DNA from: an uncultured Collinsella sp.
GTDB taxonomy: Bacteria; Actinomycetota; Coriobacteriia; Coriobacteriales; Coriobacteriaceae
Assembly: GCA_900550825.1 (NCBI GenBank)
Contig: URTZ01000041.1
Coordinates: 1 to 13,334 of the forward strand
Reading direction: 5' to 3'
Length of the DNA stretch: 13,334 nt
Translations under genes and position numbers: made by a program
The notes under the pieces: model-generated
Seen by the model: the letters and a program-made list of their open reading frames with translations, nothing else
Databases searched by the model: none
Told to the model about the DNA's origin: nothing
Part shown: in pieces, positions 1 through 6,918 of the stretch
Layout: each line of letters opens with the position of its first letter
Position numbering within the stretch: the first letter of the stretch is position 1

Positions 1-126
1 AAACAGCGTAACTGGATTTGTGATGTTACACCGCTTCAGGATGAATTGGGCTTCGTTCCGGCTTACCCGTTACGCCGTGGCCTGGAAGAAAGCATAGAAT
101 GGTATAGGAAAGAAGGTTGGCTGTAG
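1..126 (+). CDS. NAD-dependent epimerase/dehydratase, C-terminal fragment (5' end outside window)
   Basis: Frame 1 is open from the first base to a TAG at 124-126 and gives 41 residues. They match the C-terminal pattern of extended short-chain dehydrogenases such as UDP-sugar 4-epimerases: a conserved Trp and Asp near the start (NWICD), then LGF.P.YPL, then a GLEESIEWYRKEGWL ending in which the Gly-Leu-Glu, Trp-Tyr and Gly-Trp are typical. The NAD-binding Rossmann part and the YxxxK catalytic motif lie upstream, so substrate and exact reaction cannot be told. G+C is about 48% by hand count, with codons such as ATA, TTA and AGG that are rare in the his genes to the right. This suggests the gene came from, or belongs to, a different genome. 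It is convergent with the secreted-protein gene at 155-1105. Confidence 0.72.
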   Translation, partial: KQRNWICDVTPLQDELGFVPAYPLRRGLEESIEWYRKEGWL

Positions 127-154
127 ACCAGCTTTTCTTTTGCCGATTCGTATT

Positions 155-1105
155 TTATTTTACTTCTTCAACAGTTCCTTTGCCGATGACTTTCTGTTGT
201 ACGGCTGTCGGGCCTTTATAGCGGATATTTCCTTTACCTACGATTGTTGCTTTCAGGTTGTCGGTCGGATGGATCTGGGCGGAACCTTTGCCTGTGATTT
301 TACAGTTCACTTCGGGCACTGCCACCCCGAAAGCCATGATTTCACCGTCGGTCGTAATGGTGTAGTCTCCGGTGCTGCCGGGAATCACCATGTAGGTAAG
401 CTGCGTGTTGGAGCCGTTGGCAGCAACCGTGGCGCCCTCAGCCTCAATATCGTGTGCCTCGGCATCCTTAAGCTGACCGGTAATCTGAACCAGGTAGTTA
501 TCGGCATAATCGCCACCGGTATAGTCGTCATTCTTTTCGACCTTGAGCTTCATGGTGAGCTTGCCGCTCTTGCCCGCCAAATCCTTGGCGTCGATATCGG
601 GGCCATCGAGCTGGTATGCCACGGTGACGTTCCACGGCATCTGAGTGTTCTTGTCCAGATCGCCCTGGTAGACAAAGTCCTGCACTCCCTGGCCCGTAAC
701 GGCAACCGACCCGCTGTCGTCCGTTAGTTTTTGAGTCGTCGATAGGTTGGTCACTTTGTTATAGGTGCCGGCATCGTCGATCTTGACGCCCTTATTGGCC
801 TCGAAGCTATTGACCACGTAAACACCCGTGCGATTGCCGTCGGCATCGGTTTTGACGTATACGACCTGGTTTTTCTTATATCCCGGCGTGCTGTTATCGG
901 AGTCCGTCGCCATCTGTTCACTCGTAGCCGAGGCAGCGCTCGTCGACCCTACGCCGTCGGCGAACACAACGGCACCGGGAACGGTAAGGGCCACGGTCAG
1001 ACCGGCGGCAAGAGCGAGCGCAGCGATGCGCTTATGGGGACGACGTACAAGATCGCGTTGGGCTTTGAGCTCTTTCGAAGCGGTATCAGTGGTATGGGTA
1101 TGCAT
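155..1105 (-). CDS. Secreted hybrid protein: MMPL-associated exported N-terminal domain joined to a DUF2807-like C-terminus
   Basis: The start is set at the ATG at 1105 because GGAAGGA lies 8 bases upstream, giving 316 residues; a longer reading frame upstream is only the shadow of the transporter gene. Residues 1-49 form a long signal peptide: a basic RRPHKR stretch, a hydrophobic core (residues 27-48), and probable cleavage after VFA. Residues about 78-253 (VYVKTDADG, YVVNSFE, YQGDLDKNTQMPWNVTVAYQLDG, LAGKSGKL) resemble the first extracellular domain of exported proteins that accompany MMPL transporters in Gram-positive bacteria. Those normally continue into Leu-x-x-Gly heptad repeats and membrane helices. 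Here that part is missing. From about residue 254 the sequence (GEIMAFGVAVPEV, KITGKGSAQI, GNIRYKG, VIGKGTV) looks like the repeating Gly-x-Gly beta-helix of DUF2807/GIN adhesin-head domains. No membrane anchor follows. Homology is from memory; function unknown. It is probably co-transcribed with the upstream transporter (32 bp gap). Confidence 0.75.
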   Translation of the reverse strand: MHTHTTDTASKELKAQRDLVRRPHKRIAALALAAGLTVALTVPGAVVFADGVGSTSAASATSEQMATDSDNSTPGYKKNQVVYVKTDADGNRTGVYVVNSFEANKGVKIDDAGTYNKVTNLSTTQKLTDDSGSVAVTGQGVQDFVYQGDLDKNTQMPWNVTVAYQLDGPDIDAKDLAGKSGKLTMKLKVEKNDDYTGGDYADNYLVQITGQLKDAEAHDIEAEGATVAANGSNTQLTYMVIPGSTGDYTITTDGEIMAFGVAVPEVNCKITGKGSAQIHPTDNLKATIVGKGNIRYKGPTAVQQKVIGKGTVEEVK

Positions 1106-1137
1106 TGCGGTATTCCTTCCAACTGCTTTGTAAAACG

Positions 1138-3264
1138 TTACTGAGCGGAGCCGTCCGCAGCCGATGCCTCGGTGGTATCCGAAACCGGATCCTGGGCATC
1201 CTTGGGCAAAAAATGAGCTTTGAGCGTGGTCTTGCCGATGAGGCCATCGAGCACATACAGGAAACCCGGCAGCGCAAAGAGTACGGCGACTAGGGAGATG
1301 CTCACGCCGACGCCCAGGAACCAGCCGATCTGCTTGAGCACGCCGTGGCTCGAGATCGCATGGATCAGGAAGCCACTGATCAGCAGAACCGATCCAGAGG
1401 TCAAAACAGGAATCGTGCAAGCTTCCATGGTCTCGAGTAGCGCTTCGCGCTTATGCATGGTCACGCGGTCCTCACGATAGCGGTCAGCAATCAGGATGCC
1501 GTAGTCGACGGCAACGCCCAGCTGGATGGAGCTCACAATTAAGTAGGCGAGGAAGAACTCGTGCATACCGGTGTAGAGCGGTGCAGCAAAGTTGATCCAG
1601 ATCGAGGTCTCAATCACGAGCACCAAGATGATCGGCAGGCTCAGCGACTTGGTGGCCAGCAGCAAGACCGCGAACACGGCCACGACGGCGATGAGGTCGA
1701 CCTTGCCCTTATCGACGGTGATGGTGTCCTTAAGGTCGGTGGTGCTCACGCCCTCGCCGGCGAGCATTGCCTTACCCGGATAATGTTTGTCCGCGATACA
1801 ACGAATCTTCTTGACCAGCTTAAATGTACTCGGACCCTCGTAGGGCGCGGTAACCGTGAGCACCAAACGGCTGTAGTGCTCTCCCTCCACCAGATCGAGC
1901 GTGTCCTTTTCGGCCATGCCCGTGGGGATATAGGGACTCGCAACGTCAACATAGCTCTGGATGGACTTGACCTCGGGGAGCGCCTTGAGCTCATTGGAGA
2001 GTGCCTGCTCCTCGCTCACCTCTCCACGGGGAACGAGCACAACGTAGGTATCGGAGTTGCCAAAGACCTCCTTGACCTTGTCCATATCCTGACCAAGCCG
2101 CGTATCCGAACCAAAAATGTGCGAAGTGCCGTAGTAGTACGTGATATCGCTGGAGGTCGATGCCACACGCGCAGGGTAAACCACGGCGAGGATCACGACG
2201 GCAGCGGGGATACAGACCTTGAGCACCAGACGGGCGAACTTACCCAGCGGCGGGACAAAGGGCCTGTGCTGCGATTTTTGCACAAAGCCATCGAACTGAA
2301 CGAACATCGAAGGAACAAAGGTAAAGACCGATACCAGGCTGATGGCGATACCCTTTGCAAGGGCAAGACCAAGGTCGGGGCCGATCTTAAACTGCATGGC
2401 GGCAAGCGCGATAAAGCCGATGCAGACCGTGCAACCGCTCGAAAACACGGCGACCGAGGACAGGCAGCACGACTGCACCATGTCTTCGGCAACGCTGCCG
2501 TGGCGGCCACGCTCCTCGTTAAAGCGGTGCAGCAAAAAGACCGAGAAGTCCAGCGCGATGGCAACCTGCAAAATGGAGCCCGCAGAGTTGGTGACAAAGC
2601 TAATCTCGCCAAAGATGAGGTTGGTGCCCCAGTTGATAAACACCGAGACGCCCAGGCCCAGCAGCACCAGGATGGGTTCGGCCCAGCTGGTAGTCGTGAT
2701 GACCAGAATCACGAAGATAATCGCTATGACAGCGACCGTGATAATGCTGATCTGCTGCTCGGTCGATGTGGTGGCGAGCGCGTTAGACATGGCCGAGCCC
2801 GTAATGGCGCCCTCGTCGCCCACGATATCTCGAATAGCGTCGGTTGCCTCGATCTCCTTTTCGGAATTAACCGTCACCGTAAACAGGGCGTTGTTCTTTT
2901 TGTAATAGGTCTCAACGGTGTCTTTGTCTTGCGTGGCAAGCGGCTGATCGATATCTGCCGCGTCGTCAAGCCATAGGACCTCCTCGACGCCGTCGACCTT
3001 TTTGATTTTGTCCTTGTATTTGAGCGCCTGAGCGATCGAGACATTGGGCACCATAACGCGACAGTTGGGAATGTCACCCTCAAACTCATCACCCATGGTA
3101 TTCAGAGCGACGGTCGACGCCGCTTCGTCGGGCAGATAGCTCGTAATGTCGTAGTTAACGCCTACAAACTGGCGCAGGAACAGGCATACCAGTGCTGCCA
3201 CCGCATAGAACGCGATGATGGGTTTGCGGTGCTTCACGACCCATCGAAATAGCTTCTCTTTCAA
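1138..3264 (-). CDS. MMPL/RND-superfamily membrane transporter
   Basis: This is a two-repeat RND-fold exporter of about 708 residues, likely moving a lipid or other hydrophobic molecule across the membrane using the proton gradient; the substrate cannot be deduced. Numbered from the upstream TTG at 3270, there is one helix at about 17-33, an extracytoplasmic domain to about 172, then a bundle of helices (175-193, 197-220, 229-247, 277-296, 305-326). A second helix (352-368), a second outer domain (370-520) and a second bundle (524-678) follow. The proton-relay Asp-aromatic pairs typical of MMPL proteins are visible in both halves: ALDFSVFLLHRFNEE (D241) and AVDYGILIADRYRED (D589). The start is read as TTG at 3264 because GGAGGA (3276-3271) lies 6 bases upstream; TTG at 3270 directly abuts that site. 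The gene for the hybrid secreted protein follows 32 bp downstream, consistent with the frequent pairing of MMPL transporters with exported accessory proteins. Confidence 0.9.
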   Translation of the reverse strand: MKEKLFRWVVKHRKPIIAFYAVAALVCLFLRQFVGVNYDITSYLPDEAASTVALNTMGDEFEGDIPNCRVMVPNVSIAQALKYKDKIKKVDGVEEVLWLDDAADIDQPLATQDKDTVETYYKKNNALFTVTVNSEKEIEATDAIRDIVGDEGAITGSAMSNALATTSTEQQISIITVAVIAIIFVILVITTTSWAEPILVLLGLGVSVFINWGTNLIFGEISFVTNSAGSILQVAIALDFSVFLLHRFNEERGRHGSVAEDMVQSCCLSSVAVFSSGCTVCIGFIALAAMQFKIGPDLGLALAKGIAISLVSVFTFVPSMFVQFDGFVQKSQHRPFVPPLGKFARLVLKVCIPAAVVILAVVYPARVASTSSDITYYYGTSHIFGSDTRLGQDMDKVKEVFGNSDTYVVLVPRGEVSEEQALSNELKALPEVKSIQSYVDVASPYIPTGMAEKDTLDLVEGEHYSRLVLTVTAPYEGPSTFKLVKKIRCIADKHYPGKAMLAGEGVSTTDLKDTITVDKGKVDLIAVVAVFAVLLLATKSLSLPIILVLVIETSIWINFAAPLYTGMHEFFLAYLIVSSIQLGVAVDYGILIADRYREDRVTMHKREALLETMEACTIPVLTSGSVLLISGFLIHAISSHGVLKQIGWFLGVGVSISLVAVLFALPGFLYVLDGLIGKTTLKAHFLPKDAQDPVSDTTEASAADGSAQ

Positions 3265-3304
3265 CCTCAATCCTCCATAACGCTCAGCCTATGTTTTGCT
3301 CTTT

Positions 3305-3333
3305 GTTATATTCCACATTTGGTAGTTATACAA
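3305..3333 (-). promoter_or_regulatory. Probable promoter of the MMPL transporter operon
   Basis: Read on the minus strand there is TTGTAT (3333-3328), a 17-base spacer and TATAAC (3310-3305). The -10 matches five of six consensus positions, the -35 only the TTG. It lies about 40 bases ahead of the TTG start, leaving a short leader with the GGAGGA ribosome site. It sits in a locally A+T-rich patch, in contrast to the surrounding genes. Confidence 0.5.
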
Positions 3334-3428
3334 CATGTGTAGGATAAAGGCGCCATAAAGATATGCGATTGACGCGGTCCCGGAGCCAAAACAGCCGCTG
3401 CAGAAGCAGTTCGGAAAAGGTCCTCAGC

Positions 3429-3474
3429 GGAAACTGCATCCCAGTTTTTAGACGAAAAACGGGATATGGTTTCT
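3429..3474. repeat. Imperfect palindrome in the MMPL/his divergent intergenic region
   Basis: Arms 3429-3449 and 3454-3474 are an imperfect inverted repeat. GGAAACTGCATCCC followed by a T-run pairs with an A-run followed by GGGATATGGTTTC, with a few mismatches and one bulge, around a loop of about 4 bases. Each side of the loop has a homopolymer run, so a transcript from either strand would form a stem. The 390-base stretch 3271-3659 holds no convincing gene. A minus-strand frame of 87 codons at 3306-3569 has no clear ribosome site, overlaps the transporter promoter and resembles nothing I know. I suspect this is a copy of a dispersed intergenic element, but only one copy is in view. Confidence 0.45.
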
Positions 3475-3580
3475 GGTTGGCCTAGATAATCGTCAGATTT
3501 AGCTGAGCGTCTGCCCCTATGTTTCCAAATGAATACGGTGTGAGCTGCGGACAAGGATTTTCCCCGCAAGCACTCTAGTA

Positions 3581-3589
3581 TGCTAAAGT
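3581..3589 (+). promoter_or_regulatory. hisZG: Weak candidate extended -10 element for the his operon
   Basis: TGCTAAAGT fits the extended -10 form TGnTATAAT at the TG and four of the six -10 positions. It lies about 70 bases ahead of the hisZG start. No acceptable -35 is seen at 16-18 bases upstream, so this is only the best of several poor candidates; overlapping TAGTAT (3576-3581) and TATGCT are alternatives. Confidence 0.25.
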
Positions 3590-3592
3590 ACC

Positions 3593-3624
3593 CAAAAGAC
3601 CGGCGGAGCTATGCCGGTCGTTTG
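3593..3624 (+). promoter_or_regulatory. Leader hairpin upstream of hisZG (attenuator- or terminator-like)
   Basis: CAAAAGACCGGC (3593-3604) pairs with GCCGGTCGTTTG (3613-3624) over 11 of 12 positions around an 8-base loop; the inner seven pairs are perfect and G+C-rich. A short T-rich tract (TTTGTTCTGT, 3621-3630) is at and beyond the base of the stem. It lies between the likely promoter area and the GAGGAGG ribosome site (3645-3651) that serves the ATG at 3660. This could be a weak intrinsic terminator acting as an attenuator, a 5' stabilising stem, or the terminator of a lost gene. No histidine-rich leader peptide and no T-box sequence is visible, so histidine-responsive control is not shown. 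Confidence 0.5.
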
Positions 3625-3659
3625 TTCTGTATGCAACACAGCATGAGGAGGCTCACCAG

Positions 3660-5375
3660 ATGACGGCCACACCGTGGGGATTCCGGGACATATTGCCCGA
3701 GGAGGCTCAGGCGCGCGAGGAGATTGCGCTGACGGTGAAGGGCTGCTTTAGGGAGCATCATTATCTGCCGGTTGAGACGCCGCTGCTCGAGGACAAGGGC
3801 TCGCTCGAGGAGGGCGGCCGTATCGCGGACACGCCGTTTAAGCTTTTTGACGATGACGGCCGCTTGTTGGTGGTTCGTCCCGACAATACGTTGCCGATCG
3901 TGCGTTTGGTCTCGACCCGCATGCGCGCGGCCGACTTGCCGCTGCGCCTGCGCTATGAGGCGCCGGTGGTTCGCGAATGCCAGCGCAATGCCGGCGGTTC
4001 GCGTCAATTTACCCAGCTGGGTTTTGAGCTCATCGGCGCGGGCGATACCGCGGGCGATGTCGAGATCGTCTCGCTGGTGGCCGAGGCCGTTCGCAAGTTG
4101 GCGCTGCCCGATGCGCGCATTATCGCAGGTAGCGTGCGCCCGTTTAAGGAGCTGCTCGCGGCGTGCGAGGATCGCGAGCTGGCTGCCGAGGCTCTGCGCT
4201 GCGTGCACGCCAACGACTTTGTGGGCCTCGATGCCCGCGTGGCGGCAAGCGCCGAGACCGATGCCGTTAAGGCCGCCGTCAGCGAACTGCCGCGCCTGCA
4301 TGGTGGGGCCGAAGTGCTCGATCGCGTGGATGCGCTGCTGGCGGCTGCCGGTATTGTCGCGCCGCTCACGCGTGAGCTGCGCGCGCTGGTCGAGGGCCTG
4401 GCGCCCGAGGACGCTCAGGTGCTGTCCTTCGACTTTTCCATTATGAATTCTTTCGATTACTACACGGGCCTGGTCTTTAAGGCCTATGCCGGTGGCCTGC
4501 CCGATCCGGTGGGCTCGGGCGGTCGCTACGACTCTATCTTTACCGGCGCATTTGGCGACGGTATCGAGGTGCCGGCGGCGGGCTTCGCCTTTTCGCTCGA
4601 GCGCCTGGAGGCCGCGCGCACCTCGGCCGAGGATGCCGCTTCCGATGGCGACCACGCCGTGGGCCGCGGCGCCGAAGGCCCGCTGCGCATTGCCGTGCCC
4701 AAGGGCTCGCTTAAGGCCGACACGCTCGACGTGCTTGAGGCCGCGGGCCTGGACGTCTCTGAGCTGCGCGACCCCGGCCGTCACCTGATCGTGCGCGGCC
4801 GCGACACGCGTGCCGGCGAGGGCGCGGTCGGCGATATCGAGTTTGTCATCGTGCGTCCCAGCGATGCGCCTGCCTTTGTGGGCTGCGGTGGTGCCGATTG
4901 CGGCATCTGCGGTTGGGACTCGCTCATCGAGGCAGACCTCAACCTGCTGCAGCTGGTCGACCTGGGCTATGGCCTGTGCACCTTTATCGAGGCGGAGCCC
5001 GCATGGCGCGCCGGTCAGGCCGAGCGCAACTATACTCGCCGCGGGTCGCTTCGCGTGGCCACCAAGTATCCGCGCATCGCGGGTGCATGGTATGCCGAGC
5101 GCGGCGTGAACGCCGACATCGTTTCGCTGCACGGCAACATCGAGTTGGGCCCCATCGTCGGCATGACTGATCGCATCGTGGATATTACTGCCACGGGCGC
5201 CACGCTGCGCGACAACGACCTGGTCATCACCGGTCGCATTATGGACTGTACGGCCCGCTTCTTCGTCAACCCGGGTGCTGCGCGCCTGGATCCGCGCGTG
5301 CGTAATCTGGCAGATCGCTTGGCAGCGGCCGTGAAGGACAAACATTTTGAGCCCGTTGCGGGCTCGGCACAATAG
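3660..5375 (+). CDS. hisZG: Fused HisZ-HisG: ATP phosphoribosyltransferase regulatory subunit joined to short-form catalytic subunit
   Basis: The first step of histidine synthesis (ATP + PRPP to phosphoribosyl-ATP) is carried out here by one 571-residue polypeptide. Residues 1-~320 are HisZ, a catalytically inactive histidyl-tRNA synthetase relative: YLPVETPLLE (motif 1, 35-44), RYEAPVVRECQ...GFELIG (motif 2, 98-126), DYYTGLVFKAYAGG (266-279) and SGGRYDSIF...GFAFSLERLE (motif 3, 286-317). Residues 321-341 are an Ala/Asp/Gly-rich linker. Residues 342-~555 are short-form HisG: LRIAVPKGSL (342-351), IVRPSDAPAFV (397-407), GGADCGICGWD (410-420), HGNIELGPIVGM, and the PRPP-binding pattern DRIVDITATGATLRDNDL (504-521). 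Short HisG normally needs a separate HisZ in an octamer; the fusion fixes a 1:1 ratio. GAGGAGG lies 8 bases before the ATG. Position 411-417 is unusually Cys-rich. It is first in the his cluster; hisD follows after a 105-bp gap. Confidence 0.93.
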   Translation: MTATPWGFRDILPEEAQAREEIALTVKGCFREHHYLPVETPLLEDKGSLEEGGRIADTPFKLFDDDGRLLVVRPDNTLPIVRLVSTRMRAADLPLRLRYEAPVVRECQRNAGGSRQFTQLGFELIGAGDTAGDVEIVSLVAEAVRKLALPDARIIAGSVRPFKELLAACEDRELAAEALRCVHANDFVGLDARVAASAETDAVKAAVSELPRLHGGAEVLDRVDALLAAAGIVAPLTRELRALVEGLAPEDAQVLSFDFSIMNSFDYYTGLVFKAYAGGLPDPVGSGGRYDSIFTGAFGDGIEVPAAGFAFSLERLEAARTSAEDAASDGDHAVGRGAEGPLRIAVPKGSLKADTLDVLEAAGLDVSELRDPGRHLIVRGRDTRAGEGAVGDIEFVIVRPSDAPAFVGCGGADCGICGWDSLIEADLNLLQLVDLGYGLCTFIEAEPAWRAGQAERNYTRRGSLRVATKYPRIAGAWYAERGVNADIVSLHGNIELGPIVGMTDRIVDITATGATLRDNDLVITGRIMDCTARFFVNPGAARLDPRVRNLADRLAAAVKDKHFEPVAGSAQ

Positions 5376-5480
5376 CGCGAGCACGCACGGGCGTCCCAAC
5401 GTCTGGGCTGCGGGCCGATTGGCGCCGCCGCCCGGCCTCTCGTTTTTCGAACTCAACCTCGACCGATAGGGGATTCCGAT

Positions 5481-6917
5481 ATGAAGACCATCAAGCTTGC
5501 TCCCGGTGAGCGCCTCGTTACCAACCAGCTCAACCGCAAGGGTGTGCTGCCGCAAAGCATCGTCGACGCCGCCCGCGATATCGTGGCTAACGTGCGCGCC
5601 AACGGCGATGCCGCGGTGCGCGATTACTGTCAGCGTTTTGACGGCGTTGAACTGCAGAGCTTCCGTCTGCCGCAAGAGCAGGTCGATGCCGCGCTCGAAG
5701 GCCTCGATCCGGCCTTTGTCGCCGCGCTCGAGAAGGCCGCGCGCCAGATTCGTGAGTTCCACCAGCGCGAGGTCGAGCAGAGCTGGTTTACCACGCGCCC
5801 GGACGGCACGATGCTCGGCGTTAAAGTGACCCCGCTTGCTGCGGCCGGCATCTATGTGCCGGGCGGTCGTGCGCAGTACCCCTCCACGGTGCTTATGAAC
5901 GCCATTCCCGCCAAGGTGGCCGGCGTCAAGCGCGTGGTCATGGTGACTCCGCCGCAAAAAGATGGCCTGATCAGCCCGTATACGCTTGCGGCTGCCAAGC
6001 TCGGCGGCGTGGACGAGATCTATATGGTGGGCGGCGCCCAGGCCGTGGCCGCGCTGGCGTACGGTACCGAGACCATTCCGCGTGTCGACAAGATTACCGG
6101 CCCGGGCAACGCCTTTGTCGCCGCTGCCAAGCAGATTGTCTCGGGCGACGTGGGTATCGACATGGTCGCCGGTCCCTCCGAGGTCTGCGTGCTGGCCGAT
6201 GCCACGGCCAAGCCTATGGTGGTCGCGGCCGACCTGATGGCTCAGGCCGAGCACGATCCGCTGGCAGCCTGCTATCTGGTGACCTGCGACGAGCAGTTTG
6301 CGCGCGAGGTCGAGGCCGGCATCGATATCCTGGTCGCGCAGTCGCCGCGTGCCGAGATCACGCGTGCCTCGCTCGACAATGAGGGCACCATCGTGGTGGC
6401 CGCCGATATGGCTGCCGCCGTCGAGGCGGTGAACACCGTGGCGCCCGAGCACCTGGAGCTGCACTGCAAGGATGCGATGGGCCTGCTCGGCGGCATTCGC
6501 AACGCCGGCGCCATCTTTGTGGGCGCTTGGAGCTCCGAGCCGCTCGGCGATTATGTTGCCGGCCCCAACCACACGCTGCCGACCGGCGGCACGGCCATGT
6601 TCTCCAACCCGCTTTCGGTGGAGGAGTTCGTCAAGCGCTCGAGTGTCATTTGCTATACGCCCGAGGGCCTGCTCTCCGACGCTCCCGCTACGCAGCGTCT
6701 GGCCGAGGCCGAGGGCCTGTGGGCACACGCGCTTTCTGCCGCACTGCGCCGTCGCGTGTTGGAGCAGGGCGAGGATGCCGTGAGCGCCGAGTCGCTGGCC
6801 GCGGCCGACCTGACCAAGGTCGCCTGGCCGGGTGATACGACCTCGACGGTCGCCGAGGGCGTGGACCTGGCGGCAGCTGCGGGCGGTGCCACTGGCGCGG
6901 TCGTCGAGGGGGCCTAA
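5481..6917 (+). CDS. hisD: Histidinol dehydrogenase
   Basis: This zinc enzyme catalyses the last two steps, L-histidinol to histidinal to L-histidine, with two NAD+. Visible family motifs are GIYVPGGR (123-130), ITGPGNAFVAAAK (205-217), DMVAGPSEV (227-235), DLMAQAEHD (251-259), APEHLELH (321-328) and GDYVAGPNHTLPTGG (356-370). Aligned with the E. coli enzyme, zinc ligands would be Q255, H258, D357 and H416, and the acid/base pair E323-H324; all are present. The family usually has about 430 residues; this one has 478. The surplus is an Ala-rich C-terminal tail from about residue 428 with no motif I recognise. The start has AGGGGA 7 bases upstream. The stop is one base before the hisC ATG, pointing to translational coupling. 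It is downstream of hisZG and would share its transcript unless the 105-bp spacer holds a promoter. Confidence 0.97.
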   Translation: MKTIKLAPGERLVTNQLNRKGVLPQSIVDAARDIVANVRANGDAAVRDYCQRFDGVELQSFRLPQEQVDAALEGLDPAFVAALEKAARQIREFHQREVEQSWFTTRPDGTMLGVKVTPLAAAGIYVPGGRAQYPSTVLMNAIPAKVAGVKRVVMVTPPQKDGLISPYTLAAAKLGGVDEIYMVGGAQAVAALAYGTETIPRVDKITGPGNAFVAAAKQIVSGDVGIDMVAGPSEVCVLADATAKPMVVAADLMAQAEHDPLAACYLVTCDEQFAREVEAGIDILVAQSPRAEITRASLDNEGTIVVAADMAAAVEAVNTVAPEHLELHCKDAMGLLGGIRNAGAIFVGAWSSEPLGDYVAGPNHTLPTGGTAMFSNPLSVEEFVKRSSVICYTPEGLLSDAPATQRLAEAEGLWAHALSAALRRRVLEQGEDAVSAESLAAADLTKVAWPGDTTSTVAEGVDLAAAAGGATGAVVEGA

Positions 6918-6918
6918 T

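Noticed and set aside
1561..2976. 471-codon plus-strand open frame opposite the MMPL gene
   Set aside because: Antisense shadow: no recognisable motif, composition rich in His, Asp, Arg and Gln, no ribosome site evident, and the opposite strand is a clear transporter.
3306..3569. Small minus-strand frame (87 codons) in the MMPL/his intergenic region
   Set aside because: It overlaps the MMPL promoter and runs through the palindrome; no ribosome site or family resemblance. Probably chance or a repeat-derived frame.
3631..3663. Tiny 10-codon frame ending in an ATGA overlap with the hisZG start
   Set aside because: It has only one His codon and no ribosome site, so it is not a credible attenuation leader peptide; the overlap is probably chance.
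5376..5480. Possible terminator-like stem in the hisZG-hisD spacer followed by TTTTT
   Set aside because: The GGGC/GCCC pairing has a large loop, several competing folds exist and the T-run is 8 or more bases away; the evidence is too weak to call.
3609..6728. Very long (1039-codon) minus-strand open frame opposite hisZG and hisD
   Set aside because: It lies wholly opposite two genes with clear catalytic motifs, has the Arg/His/Gly/Ala-rich composition expected of the complement of high-G+C coding sequence, and has no family resemblance.
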